Positions 44,168-52,254 of a DNA stretch of 64,000 nucleotides are shown one piece after another (the first letter of the stretch is position 1; each line of letters begins with the position of its first letter). Location: positions 2,348,578 to 2,412,577 of the forward strand of contig NZ_JAHTIK010000001.1 in assembly GCF_025655475.1 (NCBI RefSeq), given 5' to 3'. This DNA comes from Kitasatospora sp. DSM 101779 (lineage in GTDB: Bacteria > Actinomycetota > Actinomycetes > Streptomycetales > Streptomycetaceae). Below the pieces are notes generated by a model. The model made no database searches and was not told where the DNA came from. It saw only the letters and a program-made list of their open reading frames with translations. Position numbers and translations under genes: made by a program.

Positions 44168-45440
44168 TGCCCCAGCAGAACCCCCCAATCGGTGTGAAGC
44201 TCTCGACGGACATCGAGTACCGGCCACAGTACCCGAGCCCGTGCCGCGCCCGCGTCCGGTGGTCCGACCCGACGACCGGCCGGCGGCCGTCCCGCTCCGA
44301 GATGTTCACGACCGAGGACGCCGCCGAGGACTGGATCGCGGGAATGCTGCGGCTGGCCAGCGGCGGCGTCACTCCGGCCACGGCGACCATGCCGCTGGCC
44401 GAGTACGGAGACTCGGTGATGAACTCGCCCTGCGCGGCCCGGAGTCCAAGACGCTGGACCCCTACCGCGCAGGGTGGCGGCTGGCGGCTGGCGGCTGGCG
44501 GCTGGCGGCTGGCGGCTGCGGATCGTTCCCACGCTCGGCCACCTGCCCCTGCGCACAATCACGAACGGTGTGATCGACCGCGCCGTCTACGGCTGGATCG
44601 CCGACGAGCACGGCCGCTCGACCGTGAAAAACACCCTCGCCGTGCTGGTGCGGGTCATGGAACAGGCAGTCCGTGACGGCGTCATCGACACCAACCCCGC
44701 CAAGGTCAGCGGCTGGCAGCGCGAGTACCAGCAGGCGGAGGACGAGCTGGACGACCCGCGGGCGCCGGCCCTGCCGGACTGGCAGACGCTGGACGACCTG
44801 GCGAGCGCCCTGGTGCTGCGCTCGCATGGCCAGTACGGCGGCTGGGGCGACGTGGTGCGCTTCGCGGCCTGCACCGCGGCCCGGATCGGCGAGGTCTCCG
44901 GCGTGCGGCGCAAAGACATCGACCGCGTGCGGTGGACGTGGGACCTGTGTCGGCAGACCACCACCGCGCCGGGCGGGGTTGGTCGACAAGGGAACCAAGG
45001 GCAAGCGCCGCCGGACGGTGCCGCTGATCCCGGAGATCCGGGAGCTGGTCGCCCGGCGGCTCGACGTGATCGGCCCCGACCCGATGGCCCGGCTGTTCAG
45101 CGGGCCCCGGGACGGTCGGATCACCACGGCGGTCCTGCGGGACGCCACGCACTGGGACGAGGTGGTCGTGGAGCTCGGCTACGAGCACCTGCGCCGGCAC
45201 GACCTCCGCCACACCGGGCTGACGTGGATGGCCGACGCCGGGGTGCCGCTGCACGTTCTGCGGAAGATCGCCGGGCACGGGTCGCTGACGACGACACAGC
45301 GCTATCTGCACCCTGACCGGCGGGCCATCGAGCGGGCTGGCGAGGCGCTGAGTGCGCACCTGAGCGGCCCGCGCAGGGCGCCTGGTCCCGAAGTGGTCCC
45401 GCCGGACTCCCCCGGCCGACACCTGCGGCTCGTCCGCTGA
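44167..45440 (+). pseudogene. Site-specific tyrosine integrase, multiply frameshifted
   Basis: The first frame has the N-terminal part (VRWSDPTTGRRPSRSEMFTT, WIAGMLRLASGG). A one-base loss near 44425 leads to LALRGPESKTLDPYRAGWR, then a 7-bp repeat expansion shifts the frame to IVPTLGHLPLRTITNGVIDR and TAARIGEVSGVRRKDIDR (catalytic Arg). A third shift near 44985 gives KGKRRRTVPLIPEIRELVARR, HLRRHDLRHTGLTWMA and HGSLTTTQRYLHPD, which hold the HxxR and Tyr boxes. Restored, it would be a ~400-residue integrase. Its 3' end abuts a tRNA-Pro att remnant. Confidence 0.85.
44476..44517 (+). repeat. Heptanucleotide tandem repeat GGCGGCT, 6 copies
   Basis: Six perfect copies inside the integrase reading frame. 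A single copy would encode the expected GWRLRIVP junction in frame; the five extra copies add 35 bp and shift the frame by two. The frame arithmetic on both sides fits this exactly. Confidence 0.9.
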
Positions 45441-45461
45441 TCCACCCTCGGAAACAACAAA

Positions 45462-45500
45462 AGCCCCGCTGGCTTGGATTTTCATCCAGTCAGCAGGGCT
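45462..45500. terminator. Hairpin between integrase end and att remnant
   Basis: AGCCCCGCTG at 45462-45471 pairs with CAGCAGGGCT at 45491-45500 with one mismatch, plus inner pairing tgga/tcca. The intact version is at 48747-48785. It can stop transcription from the integrase and, on the other strand, from a tRNA gene. Confidence 0.65.
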
Positions 45501-45509
45501 CCGACATTA

Positions 45510-45552
45510 CTGTCGGGACGGCAGGATTTGAAACCGCGGCCCCTTGTCCCCG
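45510..45552 (-). other. att remnant: mutated 3' half of tRNA-Pro
   Basis: The minus strand corresponds to the anticodon-loop-to-3'-end half of tRNA-Pro, with several changes compared with 48795-48838 (for example in the T-loop region). No 5' half adjoins. It is read as an old attachment site left after integration of an element with a tRNA-3'-end att core. Confidence 0.65.
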
Positions 45553-45675
45553 GGACAGAGGCCACGTCGGGCCACCTGCACCGAATCTCCCGGTGTTCAG
45601 AACCAGCAGCGACAGAAAGGACACAAGAGAAATAATCCTTCCACTTAAAACAAAGGACGGATGCGCCGACGCTCC

Positions 45676-47349
45676 TTAGTCTACCCTTTTCGACCTCGCC
45701 TCCCAAGCCTCCCGCTCCTCCGCAAGCTCTGCCGCCTTCTTCAGCGCCTCTTCAATCTGGGGATCAGTAGATAGGCCTGCCGCAGCGGAGTCCATCACGA
45801 CCACCATGTCGGCCACGCGCCCCGCCTTCCGGAGGTCTTGCAAGAGTTCTCTGACTCGACCTGGAGCGTCAGACCTTCCGGCGGTTTGGAGAATGTCGTG
45901 AGCGCTACCACTATTTCCCGTGGCTCGCAGAGAATGGATAATTGCGATAGTCTCTTTCGATGACGCCCACAGCCCAACAGCCTTTATGACTCTAGCAGCA
46001 TCAGTCCGGTTTCCCGCCTTTGCGCAAGCGAGAATAAGGTCCAACACGTCCGACGCCGGACGCAAGCTTGCGGCCCCTATCAGGACCCTAACCGCATCAT
46101 TGCCGCGATCTACCTCACGAAGCCCTATCACCAGGTCGATTATTTCGGGAATTGGCCGAACCCTTGAGAACGAAATAATCACCTGCTTTACAGCTTGGTG
46201 AGAGTCCGAGAGGCCAAGAGCGGCGATAATCTCAATTATGCTCGACACCGACTGGTACCGCCCAGCACCGTCCGCTACTTGAGTATATTCCGCAGTGCGA
46301 CCCAAACCAAAGAGCAGTCGAATATAGCTTACAATATTCTCTGCACTTTTAGATTCAATAACAGTGATGAAGTCGGCCACTTCCTCGGGCGAGGGATGCA
46401 GATGCCCATCCCCCCTCCTTTCAGGTTGAGCAGGCTTCACATCGGGGCCTTCAAAGACATCAAGGGTGCCCGTAAAGACTTTGCCTCCATCACGAAGAAG
46501 GTCGGGACGACTAGTGAAACTCGCGCCGCTACGCAGCATAGTTGTCTGATCGTTCTCTGCGGTCAACTCGACAGCTGCCCTCCGCCCCTCCGGCGCAATG
46601 GACCGGCATCCGACATTCTTGAAGATGCAAATGCCTCCCGAGTTGTTCCTGTTTCGCTGCTGCGGCTCCGGGAAGGACCTCGCACCAAGCGATTCACATA
46701 GTTGATCATAGACGCTACTCATGGTCAGCAGGGCCGGCTCCCCTGGTATCCCATTCTCGAGTATATCTATCAAGGCCCCAGTGAAGGCTGTGTAGATCTC
46801 TCCGGGCGGCGATATCGCCTTCCTAGTCTCCGCTGTCGCGGTTAACACAAATGTCCCAGCAATGTTCGTACTATTGCCTACTTTCTGCGCAGACATGCCG
46901 CCATCCAGGGCGAGACCACTCCAACAGCAATCCAAGATAACGACCCTGCGCTTCGCCCGGGCGTTTCCTCCACTTCCCCGCCTAAGCACCAGACTCCTTA
47001 GGTCTTCGTAGCGAACCGCCCGGTCAAGCCTAGAGGCACTGGAATCCTGGAGAGCCAAATATAGTTCTCCCGTAGTGTCATGGGTTAGGCCGTGCCCGAG
47101 AAAGTAGAACAACAACGTGTCAGTTGCTTCGTCAACCGCACTATGGAGGGCGTCAAATATCTGGTCTCGCGAGGGTTGAAGGAGTTCAGTGCACCTCTCA
47201 ACAGGCAATCCCCATATTCGGCCGTCCCTCAGATTCCTTGTGAGACGAGTCACGCTACGCTCAACTGCTGGCAGGTCCTCAAGATGAGCATAGTTGTGCA
47301 CACCGATCAGAACTGCCCCAGAGGCTAATGGATCGGACAGCTCGCGCAC
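45676..47349 (-). CDS. Caspase-like protease (peptidase C14), EACC1-associated type, 557 aa
   Basis: The GTG start is 2 bp after the EACC1 stop. Residues ~10-245 form a caspase-like domain: strand GAVLIGVHNY, catalytic His86 in FYFLGHGLTH and catalytic Cys142 in ILDCCWSG. Residues ~330-530 are tandem helical repeats of ~34 residues (SSIIEIIAALGLSDSHQAVK, PEIIDLVIGLREVDRGNDAV), an alpha-solenoid likely to bind a partner or target. The end is a charged coiled coil. Caspase effectors in such systems are thought to cleave host proteins and kill or arrest infected cells. GC is clearly lower than in neighbouring genes. Confidence 0.88.
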   Translation of the reverse strand: MRELSDPLASGAVLIGVHNYAHLEDLPAVERSVTRLTRNLRDGRIWGLPVERCTELLQPSRDQIFDALHSAVDEATDTLLFYFLGHGLTHDTTGELYLALQDSSASRLDRAVRYEDLRSLVLRRGSGGNARAKRRVVILDCCWSGLALDGGMSAQKVGNSTNIAGTFVLTATAETRKAISPPGEIYTAFTGALIDILENGIPGEPALLTMSSVYDQLCESLGARSFPEPQQRNRNNSGGICIFKNVGCRSIAPEGRRAAVELTAENDQTTMLRSGASFTSRPDLLRDGGKVFTGTLDVFEGPDVKPAQPERRGDGHLHPSPEEVADFITVIESKSAENIVSYIRLLFGLGRTAEYTQVADGAGRYQSVSSIIEIIAALGLSDSHQAVKQVIISFSRVRPIPEIIDLVIGLREVDRGNDAVRVLIGAASLRPASDVLDLILACAKAGNRTDAARVIKAVGLWASSKETIAIIHSLRATGNSGSAHDILQTAGRSDAPGRVRELLQDLRKAGRVADMVVVMDSAAAGLSTDPQIEEALKKAAELAEEREAWEARSKRVD

Positions 47350-47351
47350 GG

Positions 47352-47726
47352 CTAGTCCTGCTGCTCATCGGCGCCCGTGTCCTCCTGCGCCATATTCAGT
47401 AACCTAGTAAGCCTCTGGATGTCTTGATCATCGGCCCCATCGACTACTGCAGAATAGTTGCCGGATTTGATACGCACTGAAACACCAGATGGCCGCGTCT
47501 CTCGCCAGTTGACGATGGCTAGCGCCAGGGAGGATAGGTCGACCACGCCATTGAATACGGCCTCGATTAGATCCAAACCCAACCCCATCTCCCCGGGGAG
47601 GTTCGAATCGGACTTATGAGTCAGGGTAATTCGTTCCTGCACATCTGGATCACTGTTAAGCCAGCGACTAAGAGATTTGAGCTCGAGTCCACTTTCATCA
47701 TTCTCGACAACTAGGTTGGCCAGCAT
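47352..47726 (-). CDS. Effector-associated constant component EACC1, 124 aa
   Basis: The ATG follows GAGAGG. The pattern matches EACC1: LKSLSRWLNSDPDVQERITL at ~16-36, then LPGEMGLGLDLIEAVFNGVV, then LALAIVNWRETRPSGVSVRI and a closing strand with NYSAVVDG. EACC1 is the small fixed partner of variable effectors (caspase, trypsin, others) in actinobacterial conflict systems, known from comparative genomics; its mechanism is unproven. It precedes the caspase gene by 2 bp, so the two are translated together. Confidence 0.8.
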   Translation of the reverse strand: MLANLVVENDESGLELKSLSRWLNSDPDVQERITLTHKSDSNLPGEMGLGLDLIEAVFNGVVDLSSLALAIVNWRETRPSGVSVRIKSGNYSAVVDGADDQDIQRLTRLLNMAQEDTGADEQQD

Positions 47727-48238
47727 AGGTTTCTAACCTCTCAGGTGTCTCTTTTTAGGCTCCGTTGAATTTCAGCGAGATGCTGCTATGGATGGTTCGT
47801 AGGAGCATCTGGATGCTGACTGTGGAGCCCGTACGTCTAGCGTCACGCCGGGAGTCCGGCGGCGCATCCGGGCCTCAGGTCGACGCTCTCACTGTGACCG
47901 TGTGGACGCCCGAGGCCGAGGATCGGTTACTGTCGTCATCAACCACGGCAAGCCGGCGTAGTAAGATCCGCTAACCTCAGGCCAGAGCGGAACACGCACA
48001 CTGCGCGTCGGCATCTGTCGGAGATCTGACGGTTCGCGACCAGACACAGTAGCCGGAAGTTCCCACAGACAAGACCGATGGTGATGCAAAGCCACAACAG
48101 CTATCAAGCGCGCAGCGCCGCCGATCTGCCAGCGACCCGGCTCAGAGACAACGATGGCAACCGTTCCGCATGTGCTTCATAGAGCGCTCACCAGTGGCCC
48201 CTCGCCCAAGCAGTTTCAGCACTCGGCCTGCGGACCCG
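47727..48238. other. Intergenic, ~510 bp, promoter side of the EACC1-caspase pair
   Basis: No gene is supported. The region near 48073-48100 (tgatgcaaag.cac) resembles the end of the ISAs1-type element at 43081 and may be a worn IS end. The promoter for the EACC1-caspase pair should lie at 47727-47850. Confidence 0.4.
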
Positions 48239-48725
48239 TGTCGGCAGACCACCGCTGCGCCCGGCGATCTCGTGGGCAAGGGCGCCAAGGGCAGGCGCCG
48301 TCGGACCCGCCCCTGATGCCGGAGATCCGGGATCTGGTCGCCCGACGCCTCGACGTAATCAGTCCCGATCCGATGGCCAAGCTCACTGGGCCGCGGGGCG
48401 GACGGATCACGTCTGCCGTCCTGCGGGACGCGACGCACGGGGACGAGGTGGTGGTGGAGCTCGGCTTCGAGCACCTGCGCCGACACGACCTCCGGCACAC
48501 CGGGCTGACGTGGATGCCGACGCCGGGGTCCCGCTGCACGTCCTGCGGAAGATCGCCGGGCACAGGTCGCTGACAACGACACAGCGCTACCTGCACCCCG
48601 ACCGGCGGGCCATCGAGCGGGCCGGCGAGGTGTTGAGCGCGCACCTGAGCGGCCCGCGCAGGGCGCCTGGTCCCGAAGTGGTCCCGCCGGACTCCCCCGG
48701 CCGACACCTGCGGCTCGTCCGCTGA
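48239..48725 (+). pseudogene. Integrase 3' fragment, second copy, frameshifted
   Basis: It aligns with 44947-45440. Recognisable parts are MPEIRDLVARRLDVISPDP, FEHLRRHDLRHTGLTW and GHRSLTTTQRYLHPDRRAIE. The 5' half is absent and at least two shifts (near 48305 and 48515) break the frame. The final ~70 codons are nearly identical to copy 1. Confidence 0.85.
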
Positions 48726-48746
48726 ACTGGCCGCAGAAACGGCAAA

Positions 48747-48785
48747 AGCCCCGCTGGCCTGGACTTACGTCCAGTCAGCGGGGCT
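48747..48785. terminator. Hairpin between integrase fragment and att site
   Basis: AGCCCCGCTG (48747-48756) and CAGCGGGGCT (48776-48785) pair perfectly, with an inner ctggac/gtccag helix. It can act on transcripts from either side. Confidence 0.75.
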
Positions 48786-48794
48786 CCGACATTC

Positions 48795-48838
48795 CTGTCG
48801 GGACGACAGGATTTGAACCTGCGACCCCTTGACCCCCA
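48795..48838 (-). other. att site: 3' half of tRNA-Pro (GGG anticodon)
   Basis: Read on the minus strand it gives the anticodon loop with GGG, the anticodon 3' stem, variable loop, T-arm with GGTTCAAATCC and the acceptor end GTCCCGAC. The sequence to its right does not supply a 5' half, so this is not a tRNA gene but an attachment-site copy. It probably marks the left end of the integrative element that fills the rest of the window. Confidence 0.75.
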
Positions 48839-49292
48839 GGCGCATCGCCAGGGCCACCCACTGCCAACGAGTCCTGACAGTGCCATCGAGTGGCTGGCGC
48901 AGCAAGACCTCGATGAGCGCGACGTAGCGCCTCTGCCCGTGGCTGTTGATGTCGGCGGTTGTTGTCGGGCAGGAAGGCCATGCCGCCAACACTGCTCACC
49001 AGTCGTGCAAGGTGAGCAGAATCCTCGCTACTGCGGCGGTTACCTGAAGAACATTGGCGCTACGGTTCAGCCACCGGTCCGCCATCGGCTGGCCCGACAG
49101 TTCCTGTCCACGGTTGGCCCCCTTGATCAATCGGAGCAGCCTCTTGAGTGTGTGCACGGGTGTCCTCACTTCTGTTCGAGATCTGGCGGGACGGATCGCC
49201 CGCTGATCCCATGTGAGCAGTCGAGGCGCACTCAGTTTCCAGATGACCTCGGGGGGTTCTTCAGAGCAGGCTGGGGCGCTACGGTGCCCGGC
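48839..49292. other. Intergenic, 454 bp, right of the att site
   Basis: No gene is supported. The region is non-repetitive and lacks a clear hairpin. It is probably the left edge of the integrative element and the promoter region of the next gene. Confidence 0.4.
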
Positions 49293-50438
49293 ATGTCCCG
49301 CACTCCGCCCAGCACCGCCGACCTCCAGTTGATCGCCTACGCCGCCGATCTGGGCGTCGAAGTCCGCCCTCGGCAGTTGGAGCGCTGGCGTAGCCGGCCC
49401 GACCCGCTGCTTCCCGGCAACCCCCGTTCCTACCCTGGCCGGGTTGCCGGCGGGGGCAGCGCATCGGCTGCGGACCCGTCAGTCGGTGACCTGGTCGTGT
49501 GGCTCGGCCGGAACCAGCGGCCCGGTGGCAGCCGGGAAAACCTGGCCCTAGGGGCGTTCGGTGCCGGCCTGCCAGTACCTGAGACCACCGTGCGGGCGGT
49601 GCTCGCACGCCAGGTATCCGGCCTCGGCCGCGGTCTCATGACGGACCTGGGCCCACTGCGCGACGGCCAAGAGCTGGACGACTGGATCGGAGACGGCGCT
49701 GACCGGTTCGCCAGCCGTGGCGCTCATAGGGTCACTGTGGTGGTCCGCCGAATCCAGAAGATCAACAAGGCGCTGCGCGCGATGCCTGCCCTGGCCCCAC
49801 TGTGGGAGTACGCGCAGGGGTTCGACGCCGGCGCCGGCGCCGAGCACCTGGACAGTGCCGGGGTTATGTTCCACGCCGCGATGGGGATCGCACAGGGGGC
49901 GGACGGCGTCAGCAGAGAGACAATCGGACGGGCCGCCCGGAGCCATCTCGGCTCCAACATGCCCAACCCCGGCGCCTACCTCATCGAGAACAACGAGGAC
50001 GACCCACTCGCAGCACTACGCCACCAGCCGACGCACCAGCTGCCCGGACTGCCCGAATCCAGCATTCTCAACCACATCTATTCGCTCGCCCTCGACGCTC
50101 CGCTCGATGACCTCCATGCGGCCTGGACAGCGGCCGGCTCCATCGCTCCATGGGCTGACCGCCTGTGCACCGCGGTGGAGGCGGAGATCGCGATAGGCGA
50201 GCCGGGAGAGGCCGCCCGCGAGTGGACGATGGGAGTACTCGTGGGCTTTACCACGCTGCTGCTGCGGGAAGGGCTACTGGAACCGGATCCGACACCGAGC
50301 CAGCAGGCCGCCTCCGCGCTCGGCCTGCTGTTCCAGGCGCGCGGCGTGAACGAGGCCCTGGCAGCGGCGGACGCGGATGGCCGGGAGCGCGCTGCCCTGC
50401 TGGCGCCGCCGTTCCTACGGCCGCTGCTCGCCCTCTGA
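49293..50438 (+). CDS. Unknown protein of the integrative element, 381 aa
   Basis: The ATG at 49293 gives MSRTPPSTADLQLIAYAADL; there is no strong ribosome site and a GTG three codons upstream is possible. The first ~50 residues (LGVEVRPRQLERWRSRPDPL) look like a small helical, MerR- or recombinase-type DNA-binding unit. The rest is all-helical and Ala/Leu-rich (LWEYAQGFDAGAGAEHLDSA, VLVGFTTLLLREGLLEPDP) without catalytic motifs. It is the first gene right of the att site. A regulatory or structural role is possible; no family is recognised. Confidence 0.6.
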   Translation: MSRTPPSTADLQLIAYAADLGVEVRPRQLERWRSRPDPLLPGNPRSYPGRVAGGGSASAADPSVGDLVVWLGRNQRPGGSRENLALGAFGAGLPVPETTVRAVLARQVSGLGRGLMTDLGPLRDGQELDDWIGDGADRFASRGAHRVTVVVRRIQKINKALRAMPALAPLWEYAQGFDAGAGAEHLDSAGVMFHAAMGIAQGADGVSRETIGRAARSHLGSNMPNPGAYLIENNEDDPLAALRHQPTHQLPGLPESSILNHIYSLALDAPLDDLHAAWTAAGSIAPWADRLCTAVEAEIAIGEPGEAAREWTMGVLVGFTTLLLREGLLEPDPTPSQQAASALGLLFQARGVNEALAAADADGRERAALLAPPFLRPLLAL

Positions 50439-50977
50439 GCCTGTGGATCTAGCCCAGATCCTGCCGTCTCAGAGGCTTCACCCCTTGACCCCAGATCGCG
50501 CCGGAATCTGTTTACGCTGGTCAGGGCTGTCCCGGCGCACGCCGAGTCGCCCGTCTGCCTTGCGCCCGTTCCGGCGCGCGCACGGCGTGTGGTCCCGCCC
50601 TGGTCCCGCGGTCCGAAGTGAACTGCCCCCCATGTCTTTCGCTCCTGAGGCCGTCCCGGCGGTTGCACGAAGCCTGCGCCGCATACGCGGTCCTCCCCCA
50701 TGATGGGCCCTGAGACTGGGGGCGCTCATGAGCATTACGGCAGTCGGTCCGGATGGATACCGTGCCCACCAGGTCACGCATGCCCCGCCATCTCGCGTGC
50801 TCAGCCACGCGCGCATCGATCCGTGAGATCTGGGATGGGGTTAGAGCGCGTGATCATCGAAGGGAGTGCCCGAAAGATGTCCCAGATGAGGTGAGGCGCT
50901 AGGAGATGTGACTGACCTTGGCTAACATGCCGGGTAGTCACGCAGCCGCGCCTAAGACCCCGTGAGATGGAGCAGAG
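50439..50977. other. Intergenic, 539 bp, upstream of the three-gene MBL operon
   Basis: No gene is supported; open frames here show no ordered protein. The AT-richer stretch at ~50830-50960 should contain the operon promoter, with gatctgggatgg as an unverified operator-like word. Two near-identical words (gatctggga at 50826 and gtcccagatg at 50879) form a wide inverted repeat. Confidence 0.4.
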
Positions 50978-51706
50978 GTGCACAAGCCGGACCTAGCCCG
51001 CGATTCCATGGCGGTGGTCGTCCTGGGCGGCTTTGAGCCGATCAAGATCACGCCTCGCTGGCTACGACAAGAGAACCTAATCGGCCCAGAGGACTACGAG
51101 TCCTTCGAAGTCGAGATCATTAGCAGTAGTGCAACGATTGTGACCTTCGACACTATCCAGGTGAAGGCACTACCCGACACCCTTCAGGTTGGCAGTGATA
51201 CGTCCGCCGATGCAGAAGCGGTTCGAGACCTTGCTGTAGGAATTCTGCTGTCTGGCGGCGCTACCGAGGTAGCGGCTCTGGGAATCAACCGGATGGTTCA
51301 TTTCTCGGCCGACAGCGGCCGAAACCATATCATCGGCGACAGTCTCGCCCCAAAGGACATGTGGAGCGAGGTCCTGCCACTTGCCGGATTGCAGAACTTG
51401 AATATCCGCGGCGCCCGCGATGACGGGTACGGCGGGGCAGTGAATGTTCAGGTTCAACCTTCCGTGATTATTCCTTCCGGAGTATTCGTGTCGGTAAATG
51501 ACCACTACAACCTGACACGGGCACCTACCCCTACGGATCGAGATAGCGTTTTCGACCCAGAACAGAACAAACCTCAGCGGTCACCCGAGAAGGTAGCAGT
51601 CGCTAGGGACATTCTTATTAATGACTTCGGGGCGTCGCGCCTTCGGGCACAGTCAATCGTTGAACATGTGGTCACGCTGGGACGCAGGGGAGGAACGACG
51701 GAATGA
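50978..51706 (+). CDS. Unknown protein, first gene of a three-gene MBL operon, 242 aa
   Basis: The GTG follows GGAGCAGAG. The protein is soluble and mixed alpha/beta: a first part with LGGFEPIKITPRWLRQENLI, a central LGINRMVHFSADSGRNHIIG and DSLAPKDMWSEVLPL, and a C-terminal half with VQPSVIIPSGVFVSVNDHYN. The INRxVHF-type core followed by a conserved VNDHY motif recalls small actinobacterial proteins of unknown function. The GC content is lower than in flanking transfer genes. The stop overlaps the next start (ATGA), so the products are made together. Confidence 0.7.
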   Translation: MHKPDLARDSMAVVVLGGFEPIKITPRWLRQENLIGPEDYESFEVEIISSSATIVTFDTIQVKALPDTLQVGSDTSADAEAVRDLAVGILLSGGATEVAALGINRMVHFSADSGRNHIIGDSLAPKDMWSEVLPLAGLQNLNIRGARDDGYGGAVNVQVQPSVIIPSGVFVSVNDHYNLTRAPTPTDRDSVFDPEQNKPQRSPEKVAVARDILINDFGASRLRAQSIVEHVVTLGRRGGTTE

Positions 51707-52254
51707 TCACTGCCACCACTGCAAGTCAGGGCAACGTATCGCAATCTTCCACAAGTCCAGACATCCTTAAAGCGGCCCAGAGTGTCACCGCACACTCTGC
51801 AGTGACTATGCAGCCCGAGGTAGTGACTACGCAGCCCGACATTTCATTCACTCAGGGTGAGCAATGGGAAGCCCGGCCCACCACGATGGGGCGCCAACCC
51901 GCGAGGCCCGAATCCCCCGCTCCGGGGCGTATAACAGGGCTTGAGAAGTGGGAGGGTAAAATTGTTGAAATTGATGACGGGCTATTCACTGCCGAACTCT
52001 ACCCTCTCGATCGCGAAGGCATGCCCATTACCGCCGATTTCGACCTTGAACTACTCGGCGATGATGCGGATGGAGTAATCCCAGGCGACGTCTTTTATCT
52101 CTCAGTGCGTACAGTCAAGGCGCCAGGAATGCGACCGCACCGCACTGAGAGCCTTCGACTGCGACGTCTAGGCCGGATCACGCCTGATGAAATTCAGGTC
52201 GCCTATGCCAAAGCTGACGCCCTGATGGAGCGCCTTGAGCACCTTTTCGACTGA
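51703..52254 (+). CDS. Unknown protein with a beta-barrel-like C-terminal domain, second gene of the MBL operon, 183 aa
   Basis: The ATG overlaps the upstream stop and follows GGGGAGGAA. Residues 1-75 are Ser/Thr/Pro/Gln-rich and probably disordered. Residues ~82-183 form a compact domain (WEGKIVEIDDGLFTAELYPL, DGVIPGDVFYLSVRTVKAPG, LRLRRLGRITPDEIQVAYAK) that looks like a small OB/SH3-type barrel followed by a helix. No enzyme motif is present. It could be an adaptor between the other two products. Confidence 0.65.
   Translation: MITATTASQGNVSQSSTSPDILKAAQSVTAHSAVTMQPEVVTTQPDISFTQGEQWEARPTTMGRQPARPESPAPGRITGLEKWEGKIVEIDDGLFTAELYPLDREGMPITADFDLELLGDDADGVIPGDVFYLSVRTVKAPGMRPHRTESLRLRRLGRITPDEIQVAYAKADALMERLEHLFD

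Larger units (their letters stand above)
44947..45552 (+). repeat. ~600-bp direct repeat, copy 1 (integrase 3' end, hairpin, att)
   Basis: This stretch and 48239-48838 are highly similar over the integrase C-terminus, an identical end (from gcctggtcccgaagtggtcc to the stop), the hairpin and the tRNA-Pro 3' half. The two copies bracket the EACC1-caspase genes. The likeliest cause is tandem integration of related elements at one site. Confidence 0.85.
48239..48838 (+). repeat. ~600-bp direct repeat, copy 2
   Basis: Partner of 44947-45552, offset by about 3.29 kb with a few small indels. Recombination between the copies would delete the EACC1-caspase genes. Confidence 0.85.

Noticed and set aside
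44476..44517. A CRISPR-like array
   Set aside because: The repeats are contiguous 7-mers without spacers and no cas genes are nearby.
48795..48838. A complete tRNA-Pro gene
   Set aside because: Only the half from the anticodon loop to the 3' end is present; the adjoining sequence cannot form the acceptor 5' strand or D-arm. It was called an att site.
48765..48999. Short minus-strand proteins reading GSQVQILSSRQ
   Set aside because: This peptide is the usual false translation of a tRNA T-arm and comes from the att sequence.
50481..50496. accccttgaccccag, similar to part of the att core
   Set aside because: Only ~15 bp match and the flanks show no further tRNA similarity; chance is sufficient.
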